Origin: Oscillospiraceae bacterium
GTDB lineage: Bacteria; Bacillota; Clostridia; Oscillospirales; Ruminococcaceae
DNA: 64,000 nucleotides
NCBI GenBank assembly: GCA_017461245.1
Contig: JAFTYW010000008.1
Location: forward strand, 62,001-126,000
Reading direction: 5' to 3'
This document shows, in pieces, positions 34,763-42,239 of the stretch. A program made the position numbers and the translations under genes. Positions within the stretch are counted from its first letter, which is position 1. Every line of letters begins with the position of its first letter. The notes under the pieces were generated by a model that worked only from the letters and a program-made list of their open reading frames with translations, searched no databases and was not told the DNA's origin.

Positions 34763-35047
34763 ATGACAACACTTGAAGATTTATACTATGGCAACATCAG
34801 TCCGCACGAGAGGTATATCAAGCGAGGAACGAGAGTAGACAAACTCGTCAAACTAATATGCAAAAACGAGGAAGAACTCAATGCAGGACTCACAGAGAAA
34901 CAGAAAGAAACCTTTGAAAAGTTCAAGGACTGCACAAGCGAACTGTCCTGCATCACCGAGCGTGAGGCGTTCAGTTCGGGATTTATTCTCGCAACACGAA
35001 TAATGGTGGAAGTGATGCAAGGACTGGAGGAGGTCGAGGATATATGA
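34763..35047 (+). CDS. DUF6809-like small protein
   Basis: 94 residues from ATG at 34763, with AAGGAGGTG 9 bases upstream. MTTLEDLYYGNISPHERYIKRG and the C-terminal helix SGFILATRIMVEVMQGLEEV resemble a family found repeatedly in clostridial integrative elements. Overlaps the lipoprotein start by 4 bp (ATGA). Confidence 0.7.
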   Translation: MTTLEDLYYGNISPHERYIKRGTRVDKLVKLICKNEEELNAGLTEKQKETFEKFKDCTSELSCITEREAFSSGFILATRIMVEVMQGLEEVEDI

Positions 35048-35889
35048 AGAAAATCATAACCCTTCTTCTCTGCTGTGGGGTGCTCGTTAGCATGGTGGGA
35101 TGCGGTGGCAACACCGTACCACCGCCTACCAAAAGTCTACCGACAACGGTATCGGAAACGGTAATAACAGAAACGCTCACTGATCCAACACCGCCTGTGA
35201 CGGCGGTAGAGCAGACAGAAAAAGAGCTTACCCCAACCGAGAGCAAGGATCAGGCAACCGCTCCGTCCACGACCACCACAGAACCTACAACAACGGAAAT
35301 GCCACAGGAAGAAACCACGCCTACGGAAATAACAAAACCAACTGAACCATCGGCGGTAGAAAATACCGAACCCAAAGAAGAAACACTGCTGAAAGCTGAA
35401 GAGTCGCAAGAAGAAACATATCAAGGAATACAATGGCCAGAGGTTGACCCTGCAGATATCGAAAGACTTGTTATAGCAAAAATAAATGCCTATCGTATAG
35501 CACAGGGTGAAACTGCAGCCACGATACTTCCAGGTCTAACAGAGGTGGCACGGTACAGAGCCAACGAGCTTACAACAAACTTCGAACATCGTGGAGAACA
35601 GCATGTCAGCACGGAACTTAAATACGGACAGTTTGTTGATCTGGAATCGTATGGAATGCCGGAGGACAGTTGCTATAAGGGATACAGCCGTGAAGCCATC
35701 GGTATGGGAGATTGGTTCGGAACAGCGGAGAGTATGTCCGACCGAATCGCAGACGGCTTTCATCATAGCAAAGGACACTGGTCATATGTTGGTAACTCCA
35801 AATATCCATACATCGCCGTAGGCGTAACCAAAGCAAACGGCAAATGGTATGTCTGCATACTAATGAGTGATAAAAACTACGGTGGCTGA
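35044..35889 (+). CDS. CAP/SCP-domain lipoprotein
   Basis: 281 residues. Signal peptide with lipobox VSMVGC near residues 14-21, so membrane-anchored on the outer face. A Thr/Pro/Glu low-complexity spacer (about 25-115) is followed by a CAP domain (about 135-281: VIAKINAYRIAQGETAA, VARYRANELTTNFEH, GWHSK-like FHHSKGHWSYVGNSKYPYIAVGV). CAP proteins are extracellular, often of unknown biochemical role. Translationally coupled to the DUF6809-like gene; a terminator follows. Confidence 0.85.
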   Translation: MKKIITLLLCCGVLVSMVGCGGNTVPPPTKSLPTTVSETVITETLTDPTPPVTAVEQTEKELTPTESKDQATAPSTTTTEPTTTEMPQEETTPTEITKPTEPSAVENTEPKEETLLKAEESQEETYQGIQWPEVDPADIERLVIAKINAYRIAQGETAATILPGLTEVARYRANELTTNFEHRGEQHVSTELKYGQFVDLESYGMPEDSCYKGYSREAIGMGDWFGTAESMSDRIADGFHHSKGHWSYVGNSKYPYIAVGVTKANGKWYVCILMSDKNYGG

Positions 35890-35927
35890 AAAACAAAACA
35901 ACGCATTTTAAGGCGGGCGTTTGCTCA

Positions 35928-35957
35928 GGCGAGTAAACACTCGCCGTTACTTTTTTA
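35928..35957 (+). terminator. Intrinsic terminator after the CAP lipoprotein gene
   Basis: GGCGAGT-AAAC-ACTCGCC followed by GTTACTTTTTT. Confidence 0.8.
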
Positions 35958-36005
35958 AGAGCGACACAGGGCGAAATGTTGCCACGAAATGCCGATTTTA
36001 TAGCT

Positions 36006-36038
36006 CACGAAAAAATTTTTTAAAAAATTTTTTTCGTG
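36006..36038. repeat. AT-rich palindrome
   Basis: CACGAAAAAATTTTTT and its near-complement AAAAAATTTTTTTCGTG. It could be a bidirectional terminator or an AT-rich cruciform; no function is evident. Confidence 0.5.
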
Positions 36039-36141
36039 GAATATATAACATTAAAAAACACTAAAAAGAATAGAAAATACTGCATGGAAATAATGGACGA
36101 TTTTTTAGAGAAAACCTTGATGCTATGCAGTTTTCGGGGTG

Positions 36142-36170
36142 TTGACAAGGTGATTTTCGGTTGCTATAAT
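36142..36170 (+). promoter_or_regulatory. Perfect consensus sigma-A promoter
   Basis: TTGACA, 17-bp spacer, TATAAT. It drives the ORF-free structured stretch that follows; no start codon with a ribosome site lies within 540 bp. Confidence 0.85.
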
Positions 36171-36176
36171 GAAGTT

Positions 36177-36706
36177 GCACCAAGGAAAATTGGTGTTCAC
36201 AATTGAATAAAAAAGGATGCTGAGTACAAAGCCGTCGTGACCTTGACAGGAAAGCTAAAATGGACAACGCCGCCAAGACCTCACACATGTGAGCGAGCGA
36301 TAAAGCGTATGTGCCGGACCGAAATAACAACGTCTTTCGGTTTGCGATGACCCACGATTGGTATGATGATACTTCTGCACTGCAGCTCATAGGCATATAG
36401 AGATGTGGACGATAAGGGATGAAATTGAAGCTCTCTTTGTTACATATGATTCTCGTTCTCAAGGAATCAACTTATTCCGAGAGATAGATGTTACGAGAAG
36501 CTCTGCTTCCTTCGTTTAACAAAGCAATCCCAATTTAGCACTAACCTTATCAACAGCACTTTTATTCCCCTATGCGAAACGAAAGCAACAAAGAATTTTT
36601 ATGTAATTTTTATGCAATACCAAGGGGATACTATACCTAAAATTCAATACTAACAATTAGACCACTTACAAGAAACGTATCGTTTCATTGTGAGTGGTCT
36701 TTGTTT
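36177..36706 (+). ncRNA. Candidate structured noncoding RNA (or very long leader)
   Basis: About 530 nt with no credible ORF from a perfect promoter to a terminator. Hairpins: CACCAA/TTGGTG (36178-36195), CTCAC/GTGAG (36280-36293), CCGAAA/TTTCGG (36319-36340). A nested stack: CTTTGTTA/TAACAAAG (36435-36442/36517-36524) around TTCTCGT/ACGAGAA (36450-36456/36493-36499) around TCTC/GAGA and GGAAT/ATTCC (36457-36478 region). It ends at the 36660 hairpin. No match to RNase P, tmRNA, 6S, SRP or a group I/II intron that I can recognise. Confidence 0.55.
36660..36706 (+). terminator. Terminator/attenuator before the HTH gene
   Basis: GACCACTTACAA...AAACG / CGTTT...TTGTGAGTGGTC long imperfect stem followed by TTTGTTTTTT. 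The ribosome site of the next gene starts a few bases later, so read-through controls that gene. Confidence 0.8.
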
Positions 36707-36724
36707 TTTGAAAGGAGAACGCAA

Positions 36725-37039
36725 ATGATTAAAACACAACCGTCGAGAAGAGATTTCTTTATAGTGGCAAACCGTATTTTTGAACTCCAATTCAAGCCGC
36801 GAGATTTTGTGGTGTACTGTTGCTTGCTACGGCATGCCGATATCGTGAACCATACTTGCTTTCCGTCAAGGAGATTGATTTCAGAAGAATGTCAGATCGA
36901 CAAAAAGACGGTAGACGTGGCTCTCAACAGTTTGATAGACGTCGGGTTAATTCAAAAGATTACACGAACACGATATGACGGCAGTAAAACCTCCAACCTC
37001 TATCATGTGGTTGATCTGACGAAAATCAATAGCGAATAA
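36725..37039 (+). CDS. Helix-turn-helix (replication/regulator type) protein
   Basis: 104 residues from ATG at 36725 with AAAGGAG upstream. KPRDFVVYCCLLRHADIVNHTCFPSRRLISEECQIDKKTVDVALNSLIDVGLIQK is the HTH_36-type winged helix seen in N-termini of replication initiators and plasmid/ICE regulators. The protein stops right after the wing, so there is no initiator catalytic region. A regulatory protein of the element is the simplest reading. Confidence 0.75.
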   Translation: MIKTQPSRRDFFIVANRIFELQFKPRDFVVYCCLLRHADIVNHTCFPSRRLISEECQIDKKTVDVALNSLIDVGLIQKITRTRYDGSKTSNLYHVVDLTKINSE

Positions 37040-37437
37040 ATATCGGTTGGGTAGGTTCGAAACTTCTTATCAATAACAAGACCCATAGAACAAAACCCAG
37101 TAATCCTACAACAGAATAAAAAATATATAAGCAGCTAATATAGAGCGCAATAAACTGGTGGAAATGCAACCTTTGTTTCACTTCCTTCTTTTCTGCCGTA
37201 GTGGTAGCGCACTTGGATGAAAATAAAGCAGGAGAAAGGAAAGGTGCCGCAAATCGCCACCTTTCCGACTCACATCGGACGGCAATGCCGACCGTTAGGG
37301 GCTTTGTGGGCTATTCAAAAATCAAATTACTGGTGTGCTACCTTTTTGCGATTAGTGCCGCAAATGTGCTACCTTTGGAAATTATTCCACCACCGATTTA
37401 ATACTCAAAATATCGAAAAAATGAAAGGAGAATCTTC
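37040..37437. other. Intergenic stretch with hairpin and short direct repeats before the excisionase gene
   Basis: No gene supported. Contains a perfect 9-bp hairpin GGAAAGGTG/CACCTTTCC (37238-37266) and repeated words GTGCCGCAAAT (near 37244 and 37355) and GTGCTACCTTT (near 37335 and 37367). These could be regulatory or recombination-protein binding sites for the adjacent xis/int genes. Two short overlapping reading frames here lack ribosome sites and family similarity. Confidence 0.45.
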
Positions 37438-37752
37438 ATGAGTCACAGATATTATTTCAAAATGTTTAAGAACGAACCCGATGTATTGACCGTGCCGGAT
37501 GTGGTAAGGCTGTTGCAATTCGGGAAGAATACTGTCTACAGTCTTATCAAAGAAGGGCGTATCAGTAGCATCAAGCAGGGTAAGAAAATTATTGTGCCGA
37601 AGGTATGTTTGGTTGAGTTTTTAACCAACGCAGGAAACTATCAGACACCGTCCCCGACAGTCCCGAATAATCTCTGGACTTATGAAGATGATTGTGATAG
37701 TGTTGGTGTTGCCCGAGAACCCGAAGGACAACTTCAAAAGAAAGGAGCGTGA
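37438..37752 (+). CDS. xis: Excisionase (Xis-like, MerR/HTH_17)
   Basis: 104 residues, AAAGGAG 8 bases before ATG. VLTVPDVVRLLQFGKNTVYSLIKEGRISSIKQGKKIIVPKVCLVEFLTNAG is the classic excisionase winged-helix. The acidic tail is variable. Only 4 bp before the integrase, forming the usual xis-int module that controls excision direction. Confidence 0.88.
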   Translation: MSHRYYFKMFKNEPDVLTVPDVVRLLQFGKNTVYSLIKEGRISSIKQGKKIIVPKVCLVEFLTNAGNYQTPSPTVPNNLWTYEDDCDSVGVAREPEGQLQKKGA

Positions 37753-37756
37753 GTGA

Positions 37757-38944
37757 ATGAAACGAATCACAGGACACCTGACCGAGAAAAATAAAAAGTG
37801 GTATGCGGTCATCAATCTGTACGATACAGACGGCAAGCGCAAAGAGAAGTGGCAAAGCCTACACCTTGATGCGAGCCGAGGAAACAAGCGTGAGGCGGAA
37901 TACCGCCTCCGCCAAATCCTTGAACAGTATAACACCGATGACCTATACAAGCGTGAGAATATGTCCCACGCCGACAAAGAACGTAGCCGAGTGGCGCATA
38001 TGCAGGTGGCGGATTATCTTCCCGAGTGGCTCGAGTCGCACAAGGTAAACGTGTCGGAAACCACCTATGAAGGATACAAACTGATGATACAGTCACGTAT
38101 GGTTCCGTTCTTTCGTGAGTGTGGTGACCTCAAGGTCAAGGACATTACGGGTGACGAAATCAATGATTACTATATCCGCATCCGCAACGACGGGCTCAAA
38201 GGCACTACTGCGCAACGCCATCACGCGCTGTTGCATCTGGCTTTCAAGTCGGCGGTCAAACGGAGAATCATACCGAGCAATCCCGTTGAGCAAGCCGACA
38301 GACCGAAGGCGCAACAGTACATCGGTAAATATTATAACGCCGGTGAACTGAAAGAGTTGCTTGACAAAACGGTGGACGATCCGATACACATTGTAATTTT
38401 CCTTGCCGCTTACTATGGACTGCGCCGTAGCGAAGTACTTGGACTGAAATGGTCGGCAGTGGACTTTGAAAACAAGACAGTCAGCATAAGTCACAAGGTG
38501 GTGCAAAACGATAAAGGCGTTGTAGGAATGGATGTAATGAAAACAAAATCATCATATCGTACTCTGCCACTGATACCGCAAGTGGAAGAAGTTCTTCTTG
38601 CTGAAAAAGAAAAGCAAGAGGAAATGATGCGAGTAATGCGCCGAGGTTATTGCAAAAAATACACCGACTACATCTGCGTAGATGCAATCGGTGAAATTAT
38701 AAAACCCAACTACGTGACCGACCATTTCAAAGTGGTGCTGAAAGAAAAGGGATTAAAACCCGTCCGCTTTCATGACCTCAGGCACAGTTGCGCATCGCTA
38801 CTTCTTGCAAACGGTGTGCCGATGAAAATGATTCAGGACTGGCTTGGTCACAGTGATATGGGAACGACTGCCAACATTTACAGTCACATCGATAGTGAGA
38901 GCAAGAAAGCAAGTGCGATGGCGATCGGATCGGCTTTGGGATAA
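37757..38944 (+). CDS. int: Tyrosine-recombinase integrase (Tn916 Int-like)
   Basis: 395 residues. N-terminal arm-binding AP2-like domain (about 1-55: ITGHLTEKNKKWYAVINLYDTDGKRKEKW), SAM-like core-binding domain (about 80-165), catalytic domain with Arg in YYGLRRSEVLGLKW, HDLRH (HxxR) and the nucleophile Tyr in WLGHSDMGTTANIYSH. It stops about 45 bp from the intact tRNA-Ser. Expected to recombine the TTTCGAG core shared by the split tRNA halves. Confidence 0.95.
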   Translation: MKRITGHLTEKNKKWYAVINLYDTDGKRKEKWQSLHLDASRGNKREAEYRLRQILEQYNTDDLYKRENMSHADKERSRVAHMQVADYLPEWLESHKVNVSETTYEGYKLMIQSRMVPFFRECGDLKVKDITGDEINDYYIRIRNDGLKGTTAQRHHALLHLAFKSAVKRRIIPSNPVEQADRPKAQQYIGKYYNAGELKELLDKTVDDPIHIVIFLAAYYGLRRSEVLGLKWSAVDFENKTVSISHKVVQNDKGVVGMDVMKTKSSYRTLPLIPQVEEVLLAEKEKQEEMMRVMRRGYCKKYTDYICVDAIGEIIKPNYVTDHFKVVLKEKGLKPVRFHDLRHSCASLLLANGVPMKMIQDWLGHSDMGTTANIYSHIDSESKKASAMAIGSALG

Positions 38945-38953
38945 AAAGAGAAA

Positions 38954-38983
38954 ACTCCTTGAAGGATAAAACCTTCAAGGAGT
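38954..38983. terminator. Bidirectional terminator between integrase and tRNA-Ser
   Basis: 12-bp stem ACTCCTTGAAGG/CCTTCAAGGAGT. On the minus strand it is followed by TTTTCTCTTTTT and ends the intact tRNA-Ser; on the plus strand it closes the integrase gene. Confidence 0.85.
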
Positions 38984-38986
38984 CCT

Positions 38987-39075
38987 TGGCGGAGACGGCG
39001 AGATTCGAACTCGCGGGGGATTGCTCCCTAACTGATTTCGAGTCAGCCCCGTTATGACCACTTCGATACGTCTCC
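38987..39075 (-). tRNA. tRNA-Ser(CGA), intact copy carried by the element
   Basis: 89 nt with encoded CCA. Acceptor GGAGACG/CGTCTCC, anticodon stem GCTGA/TCAGT with loop CTCGAAA (anticodon CGA, reads UCG), variable arm GGGA/TCCC, T arm GCGAG/CTCGC with TTCGAAT loop. The 5' half is identical to the disrupted host copy at 39219-39258 except for one acceptor base with its compensating partner in the 3' half. It probably restores the tRNA lost by insertion. Confidence 0.95.
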
Positions 39076-39111
39076 ATATTAAATTGTAAAGGCAAAGCCA
39101 AATTACCAAAT

Positions 39112-39129
39112 TGCGAGAAAACTGCGAGA
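39112..39129. promoter_or_regulatory. Candidate integrase arm-type sites, right end
   Basis: TGCGAGA at 39112-39118 and 39123-39129, spaced 11 bp exactly as the left-end pair at 15808 and 15819. Confidence 0.4.
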
Positions 39130-39218
39130 TGCAGAATTCTGAAAGTGCAAACCGAAGTCCAGAAAACCTCGATAACAAGCGGTTTTACGGAGATACAGTC
39201 GTGACAGACCCGACTATG

Positions 39219-39258
39219 TTTCGAGTCAGCCCCGTTATGACCACTTCGATACGTCTGC
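39219..39258 (-). pseudogene. tRNA-Ser(CGA), 5' half (right end of integrated element)
   Basis: Minus strand reads GCAGACG acceptor strand, D arm, and 5' anticodon strand GCTGA up to the loop CTCGAAA, then departs into unrelated sequence. It pairs with the 3' half at 15658-15713: GCAGACG with CGTCTGC. Total after joining is 89 nt. Confidence 0.88.
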
Positions 39259-39313
39259 ACATATATTAAACTCTAAGAGAGTTTAACTCGTTATTAAATT
39301 GTTTTAAGGGGCA

Positions 39314-39451
39314 AGCCCCGTTATGTCCCTTTGCGGTGCCCGAAATTTTTTATGCACTGCCGTGCAAAAATTTCGACCGCGGCCACTCCTTGTTGCTCGC
39401 TTCATCCGCCGCTGGCGGCGCTCGCAACCGTCCCCACTTCGATACGTCTGC
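39314..39451 (-). pseudogene. Second tRNA-Ser 5' fragment, interrupted
   Basis: Minus-strand GCAGACGTATCGAAGTGG (39434-39451) matches the tRNA-Ser 5' end. The continuing piece CATAACGGGGCT (39314-39325) is separated from it by about 108 bp of GC-rich, hairpin-forming sequence. Anticodon and 3' half are absent. It looks like a decayed tandem tRNA-Ser copy with an insertion in the D-loop region. Confidence 0.55.
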
Positions 39452-39706
39452 ATATATGTTAACTCGCTTATACGAGATTAACCCAATATTCTTGCACCGT
39501 CACGGTGCAAGTTGTATTATATCAAAATAAAGTTAAAAGGTCAACCTTTTTTAAGATTTTGGCAAAAAAAATTAATTCCGATTAATTCCTTAATACTTGA
39601 ACACGAAAATAAAAGCCCACACGATGTTGCAAGCGCATTTTTTGTTAGTGTGAATAATGCGGTGGGTTTTTGGCAAAATAGTGAAAAAACAAAGGAGGCG
39701 AGAAAA

Positions 39707-40681
39707 ATGTGCACGGCGGCTGGCTACAAGACCCGCGACTTTTATTTTGGCAGAACCCTTGACTACGAGTTTTCCTACGGAGAACAGGTTGTAATAACAC
39801 CGAGAAATTTCACCTTTGAACTAAGACATTCTCAAAAGCTCGAGAGCCATTATGCCATAATCGGAATGGCGCACATCGCTGACGGCTACCCACTTTATTA
39901 CGACGCAGCAAACGAAAAGGGGCTTGCTATGGCGGGACTTAACTTTGTGGGCAATGCCGTTTACCGAAAGGCCGCCGCGAGCAAGGACAACATTGCGCAG
40001 TTTGAGTTTATTCCTTGGATTTTGGGGAAGTGCGCCTCGGTAAAAGAAGCGGCGGCACTGCTTGAAAACATAAACCTCACAAACACCTCTTTCAGCGAAA
40101 ATCTGCCCTTAGCCGAACTTCATTGGATGATTGCTGACAAAGATGAAGCAATCGTTGTTGAGTCTGTCAAAGATGGACTTAAAATTTATCAAAACCCCGT
40201 TGGTGTTCTTACAAACAACCCGCCCTTTAACGAGCAGCTTTCAAGGTTAAATGACTATATGGCTATCTCGACAAAGTCGCCGCAGAACAACTTTTCGCCC
40301 GTCCTTGAGCTCTCTGCGTACAGTCGAGGAATGGGCGCGCTGGGGCTGCCGGGGGATCTGTCCTCGCAGTCGCGATTTGTGCGGGCGGCGTTTGTGAAGA
40401 TGAACTCGGTATCGGGTGACGACGAAAACGAGAGTGTTAGCCAATTTTTTCACATTCTCGGCTCGGTAGAGCAACAGAGAGGCTGCTGCGAGGTTTCCAA
40501 GGGAAAATATGAGATCACCATCTACACATCCTGTATGAATACCGATAAGGGAATTTACTACTACACCACCTACGGCAACCGACAAATCACTGCAGTTGAT
40601 ATGAAAAAGAAAGATCTTGACGGCGAAGAGCTTATAAAATACCCTCTGATTCTTGCCGAGCAGATAAATTTTCAAAACTGA
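39707..40681 (+). CDS. Choloylglycine hydrolase-family amidase (bile salt hydrolase/penicillin V acylase)
   Basis: 324 residues from ATG at 39707 (AAAGGAGG upstream). This start gives Met-Cys, exposing the N-terminal nucleophile Cys2 after processing; longer in-frame starts would bury it. Other active-site landmarks: FGRTLDYE (Arg, Asp), MAGLNFVGNA, TNNPPF (Asn) and SRFVRAAF (Arg). No signal peptide. Bile salt hydrolases deconjugate glycine/taurine bile acids; sequence alone does not exclude penicillin V or N-acyl-homoserine-lactone amidase activity. Confidence 0.88.
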   Translation: MCTAAGYKTRDFYFGRTLDYEFSYGEQVVITPRNFTFELRHSQKLESHYAIIGMAHIADGYPLYYDAANEKGLAMAGLNFVGNAVYRKAAASKDNIAQFEFIPWILGKCASVKEAAALLENINLTNTSFSENLPLAELHWMIADKDEAIVVESVKDGLKIYQNPVGVLTNNPPFNEQLSRLNDYMAISTKSPQNNFSPVLELSAYSRGMGALGLPGDLSSQSRFVRAAFVKMNSVSGDDENESVSQFFHILGSVEQQRGCCEVSKGKYEITIYTSCMNTDKGIYYYTTYGNRQITAVDMKKKDLDGEELIKYPLILAEQINFQN

Positions 40682-40734
40682 ACTGCGAGGCAAAATTCAC
40701 CCTAAAATAATTGCCGTTAAAATTATGTTTTTTG

Positions 40735-40763
40735 TTGACAAAAGTTGTCGATTTTGGTATAGT
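40735..40763 (+). promoter_or_regulatory. Promoter of the uraA-upp operon
   Basis: TTGACA, 17-bp spacer, TATAGT, about 100 bp before uraA. Confidence 0.8.
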
Positions 40764-40781
40764 CTTATTAAGAAATAAAAA

Positions 40782-40844
40782 TGCATTTGCTCTGTCTCGG
40801 CTTTTTCCAAAAACGAAAAAGTCGTTTTTTTTAGGGAAAATGCA
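40782..40844 (+). promoter_or_regulatory. Structured uraA leader with attenuator-like hairpin
   Basis: AAAACGA/TCGTTTT hairpin followed by eight T (40810-40832) looks like a leader terminator. It is enclosed by TTTTCC/GGAAAA, and TGCATTT (40782-40788) can pair with AAATGCA (40838-40844). Alternatives of this kind suggest transcription attenuation. The PyrR binding-loop consensus is not obvious, so the effector is unknown. Confidence 0.5.
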
Positions 40845-40866
40845 ATAAAAAACGGAGGGTAAAAAA

Positions 40867-42237
40867 ATGAAACTCGTTTACGATGTCCACGACAAGCCCA
40901 AGTTCAATCAACTCATCGTTTTTGCGATCCAGCAGCTGCTTGCCATTATGGCGGCCACCATTGCTGTTCCCGCAATCGTAGGAAACGGAATGTCCGCTTC
41001 TGCCGCTCTTCTCGGCGCAGGCGCAGGAACAATCATCTATCAGCTCTTTACAAAATTCAAGAGCCCTGTTTTCCTTGGCTCATCCTTTGCATTTATCGGC
41101 TCTATGCTCGCAGCATTTGCAGGAGCAGCCTCTGCTTCTCTTGGCTACCTTGGAATAATCCTCGGCGCCGTTTTTGCAGGTCTTGTTTATGTTGTTATCG
41201 CTATTGTTGTTAAGTTTGTCGGCGTTGGCTGGATAAACCGCCTCATGCCCGCCGCAGTTATCGGACCTACCGTTGCGCTCATCGGTCTTTCGCTTGCAGG
41301 CGCCGCTGTTAAGGATGTTTTCTCCTACGGCCCTCAGGACGCAAACGGCTCCTTTATTATGACCACTAACATCTGGGTCTCCTTTATCTGCGCTGTCGTT
41401 ACCCTCTTAGTTGTTATCATCGCATCGACATACGGCAAGAAAATGGTAAGGCTCATCCCCTTCATCATTGGTATTCTTGCAGGCTACGCCGTTGCACTCG
41501 TTTTCACTCTTATCGGAATAGCAACCGGCAACACCGGTCTTATGGTAATCGACTTTGCTCCCTTTAAGGCGCTCGTTGCTGACGGAGTAAATCTCTCAAC
41601 TTTCCTGAGCGTTCCCGAATTCACCTTCCTTACCGCCATCGAGGGCGTAAAGGACTTTGAGTGGGACTATGTTGCAAACATCGCAGTTGCTTACGTTCCC
41701 GTTGCATTCGTTGTTTTTGCTGAGCACATTGCTGACCACAAAAACCTCTCCACCATCATTGAAAAGGATCTTCTCGAGGAGCCCGGTCTGCACAGAACCC
41801 TTCTCGGTGACGGAGTTGGTTCTATGGTAGGCGCCTTCTTCGGCGGATGCCCCAACACCACCTACGGCGAGTCGGTTGGATGTGTTGCCATCACAAGAAA
41901 CGCCTCTGTTGCAACCATTACCGCTACCGCAATCATCTCTATGCTTATCTCCTTCATCTCGCCATTCGTTGCATTCCTCGATTCTATTCCGGGCTGCGTA
42001 ATGGGCGGCGTTTGCATCACCCTTTACGGATTTATCGCAGTTTCGGGTCTTAAGATGATTCAGAAGGTCGACCTTGAGCAGAACAAGAATCTCTTTACAG
42101 TTTCTGTTATTCTTATCGCAGGTATCGGCGGCATGGCAATGGCTATCGGCAAGGTTACCATCACCTCTATCGCCTGTGCACTTATCCTCGGAATTATCGT
42201 AAATATAGTTGTTTCAAAGGCAAAGGAAGGCGAATAA
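40867..42237 (+). CDS. uraA: Uracil permease (NCS2 family)
   Basis: 456 residues, 12-14 hydrophobic segments. NCS2 signatures include the N-terminal [35 protein letters not shown] (conserved Glu) and [15 protein letters not shown] (uracil-binding Glu and flanking residues). It imports uracil with protons. Two bases before upp, so uptake and salvage are coupled. Confidence 0.95.
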   Translation: MKLVYDVHDKPKFNQLIVFAIQQLLAIMAATIAVPAIVGNGMSASAALLGAGAGTIIYQLFTKFKSPVFLGSSFAFIGSMLAAFAGAASASLGYLGIILGAVFAGLVYVVIAIVVKFVGVGWINRLMPAAVIGPTVALIGLSLAGAAVKDVFSYGPQDANGSFIMTTNIWVSFICAVVTLLVVIIASTYGKKMVRLIPFIIGILAGYAVALVFTLIGIATGNTGLMVIDFAPFKALVADGVNLSTFLSVPEFTFLTAIEGVKDFEWDYVANIAVAYVPVAFVVFAEHIADHKNLSTIIEKDLLEEPGLHRTLLGDGVGSMVGAFFGGCPNTTYGESVGCVAITRNASVATITATAIISMLISFISPFVAFLDSIPGCVMGGVCITLYGFIAVSGLKMIQKVDLEQNKNLFTVSVILIAGIGGMAMAIGKVTITSIACALILGIIVNIVVSKAKEGE

Positions 42238-42239
42238 GA

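Larger units (their letters stand above)
15707..39225. mobile_element. Integrative element / defence island inserted in a tRNA-Ser(CGA) anticodon loop
   Basis: The boundaries are the two copies of the 7-bp core TTTCGAG, at 15707-15713 and 39219-39225, each joined to one half of the same tRNA gene. The right end holds the excisionase, the tyrosine integrase and an intact tRNA-Ser. Candidate integrase arm sites TGCGAGA occur at both ends. Most of the interior (about 16-17 kb and 19.6-33.3 kb) is clearly AT-richer than the flanks. There is no relaxase, coupling protein or type IV secretion gene and no phage structural gene, so it is a genomic island or mobilisable/satellite-type element, not a self-conjugative one or a prophage. 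Confidence 0.85.

Noticed and set aside
36061..36462. 133-codon minus-strand frame in the ORF-free region
   Set aside because: Crosses the perfect plus-strand promoter and several hairpins, no ribosome site, no recognisable protein.
36177..36706. RNase P, tmRNA, 6S, SRP RNA or group I/II intron
   Set aside because: None of their conserved motifs could be found by eye; left as an unassigned structured RNA.
37201..37441. Two overlapping short frames (66 and 74 codons) before the excisionase gene
   Set aside because: No ribosome site and no family; they run through repeat/hairpin sequence.
15707..39225. Integrative conjugative element or prophage
   Set aside because: No relaxase, coupling protein, secretion, capsid, tail or lysis genes; only the integrase/excisionase module is present.
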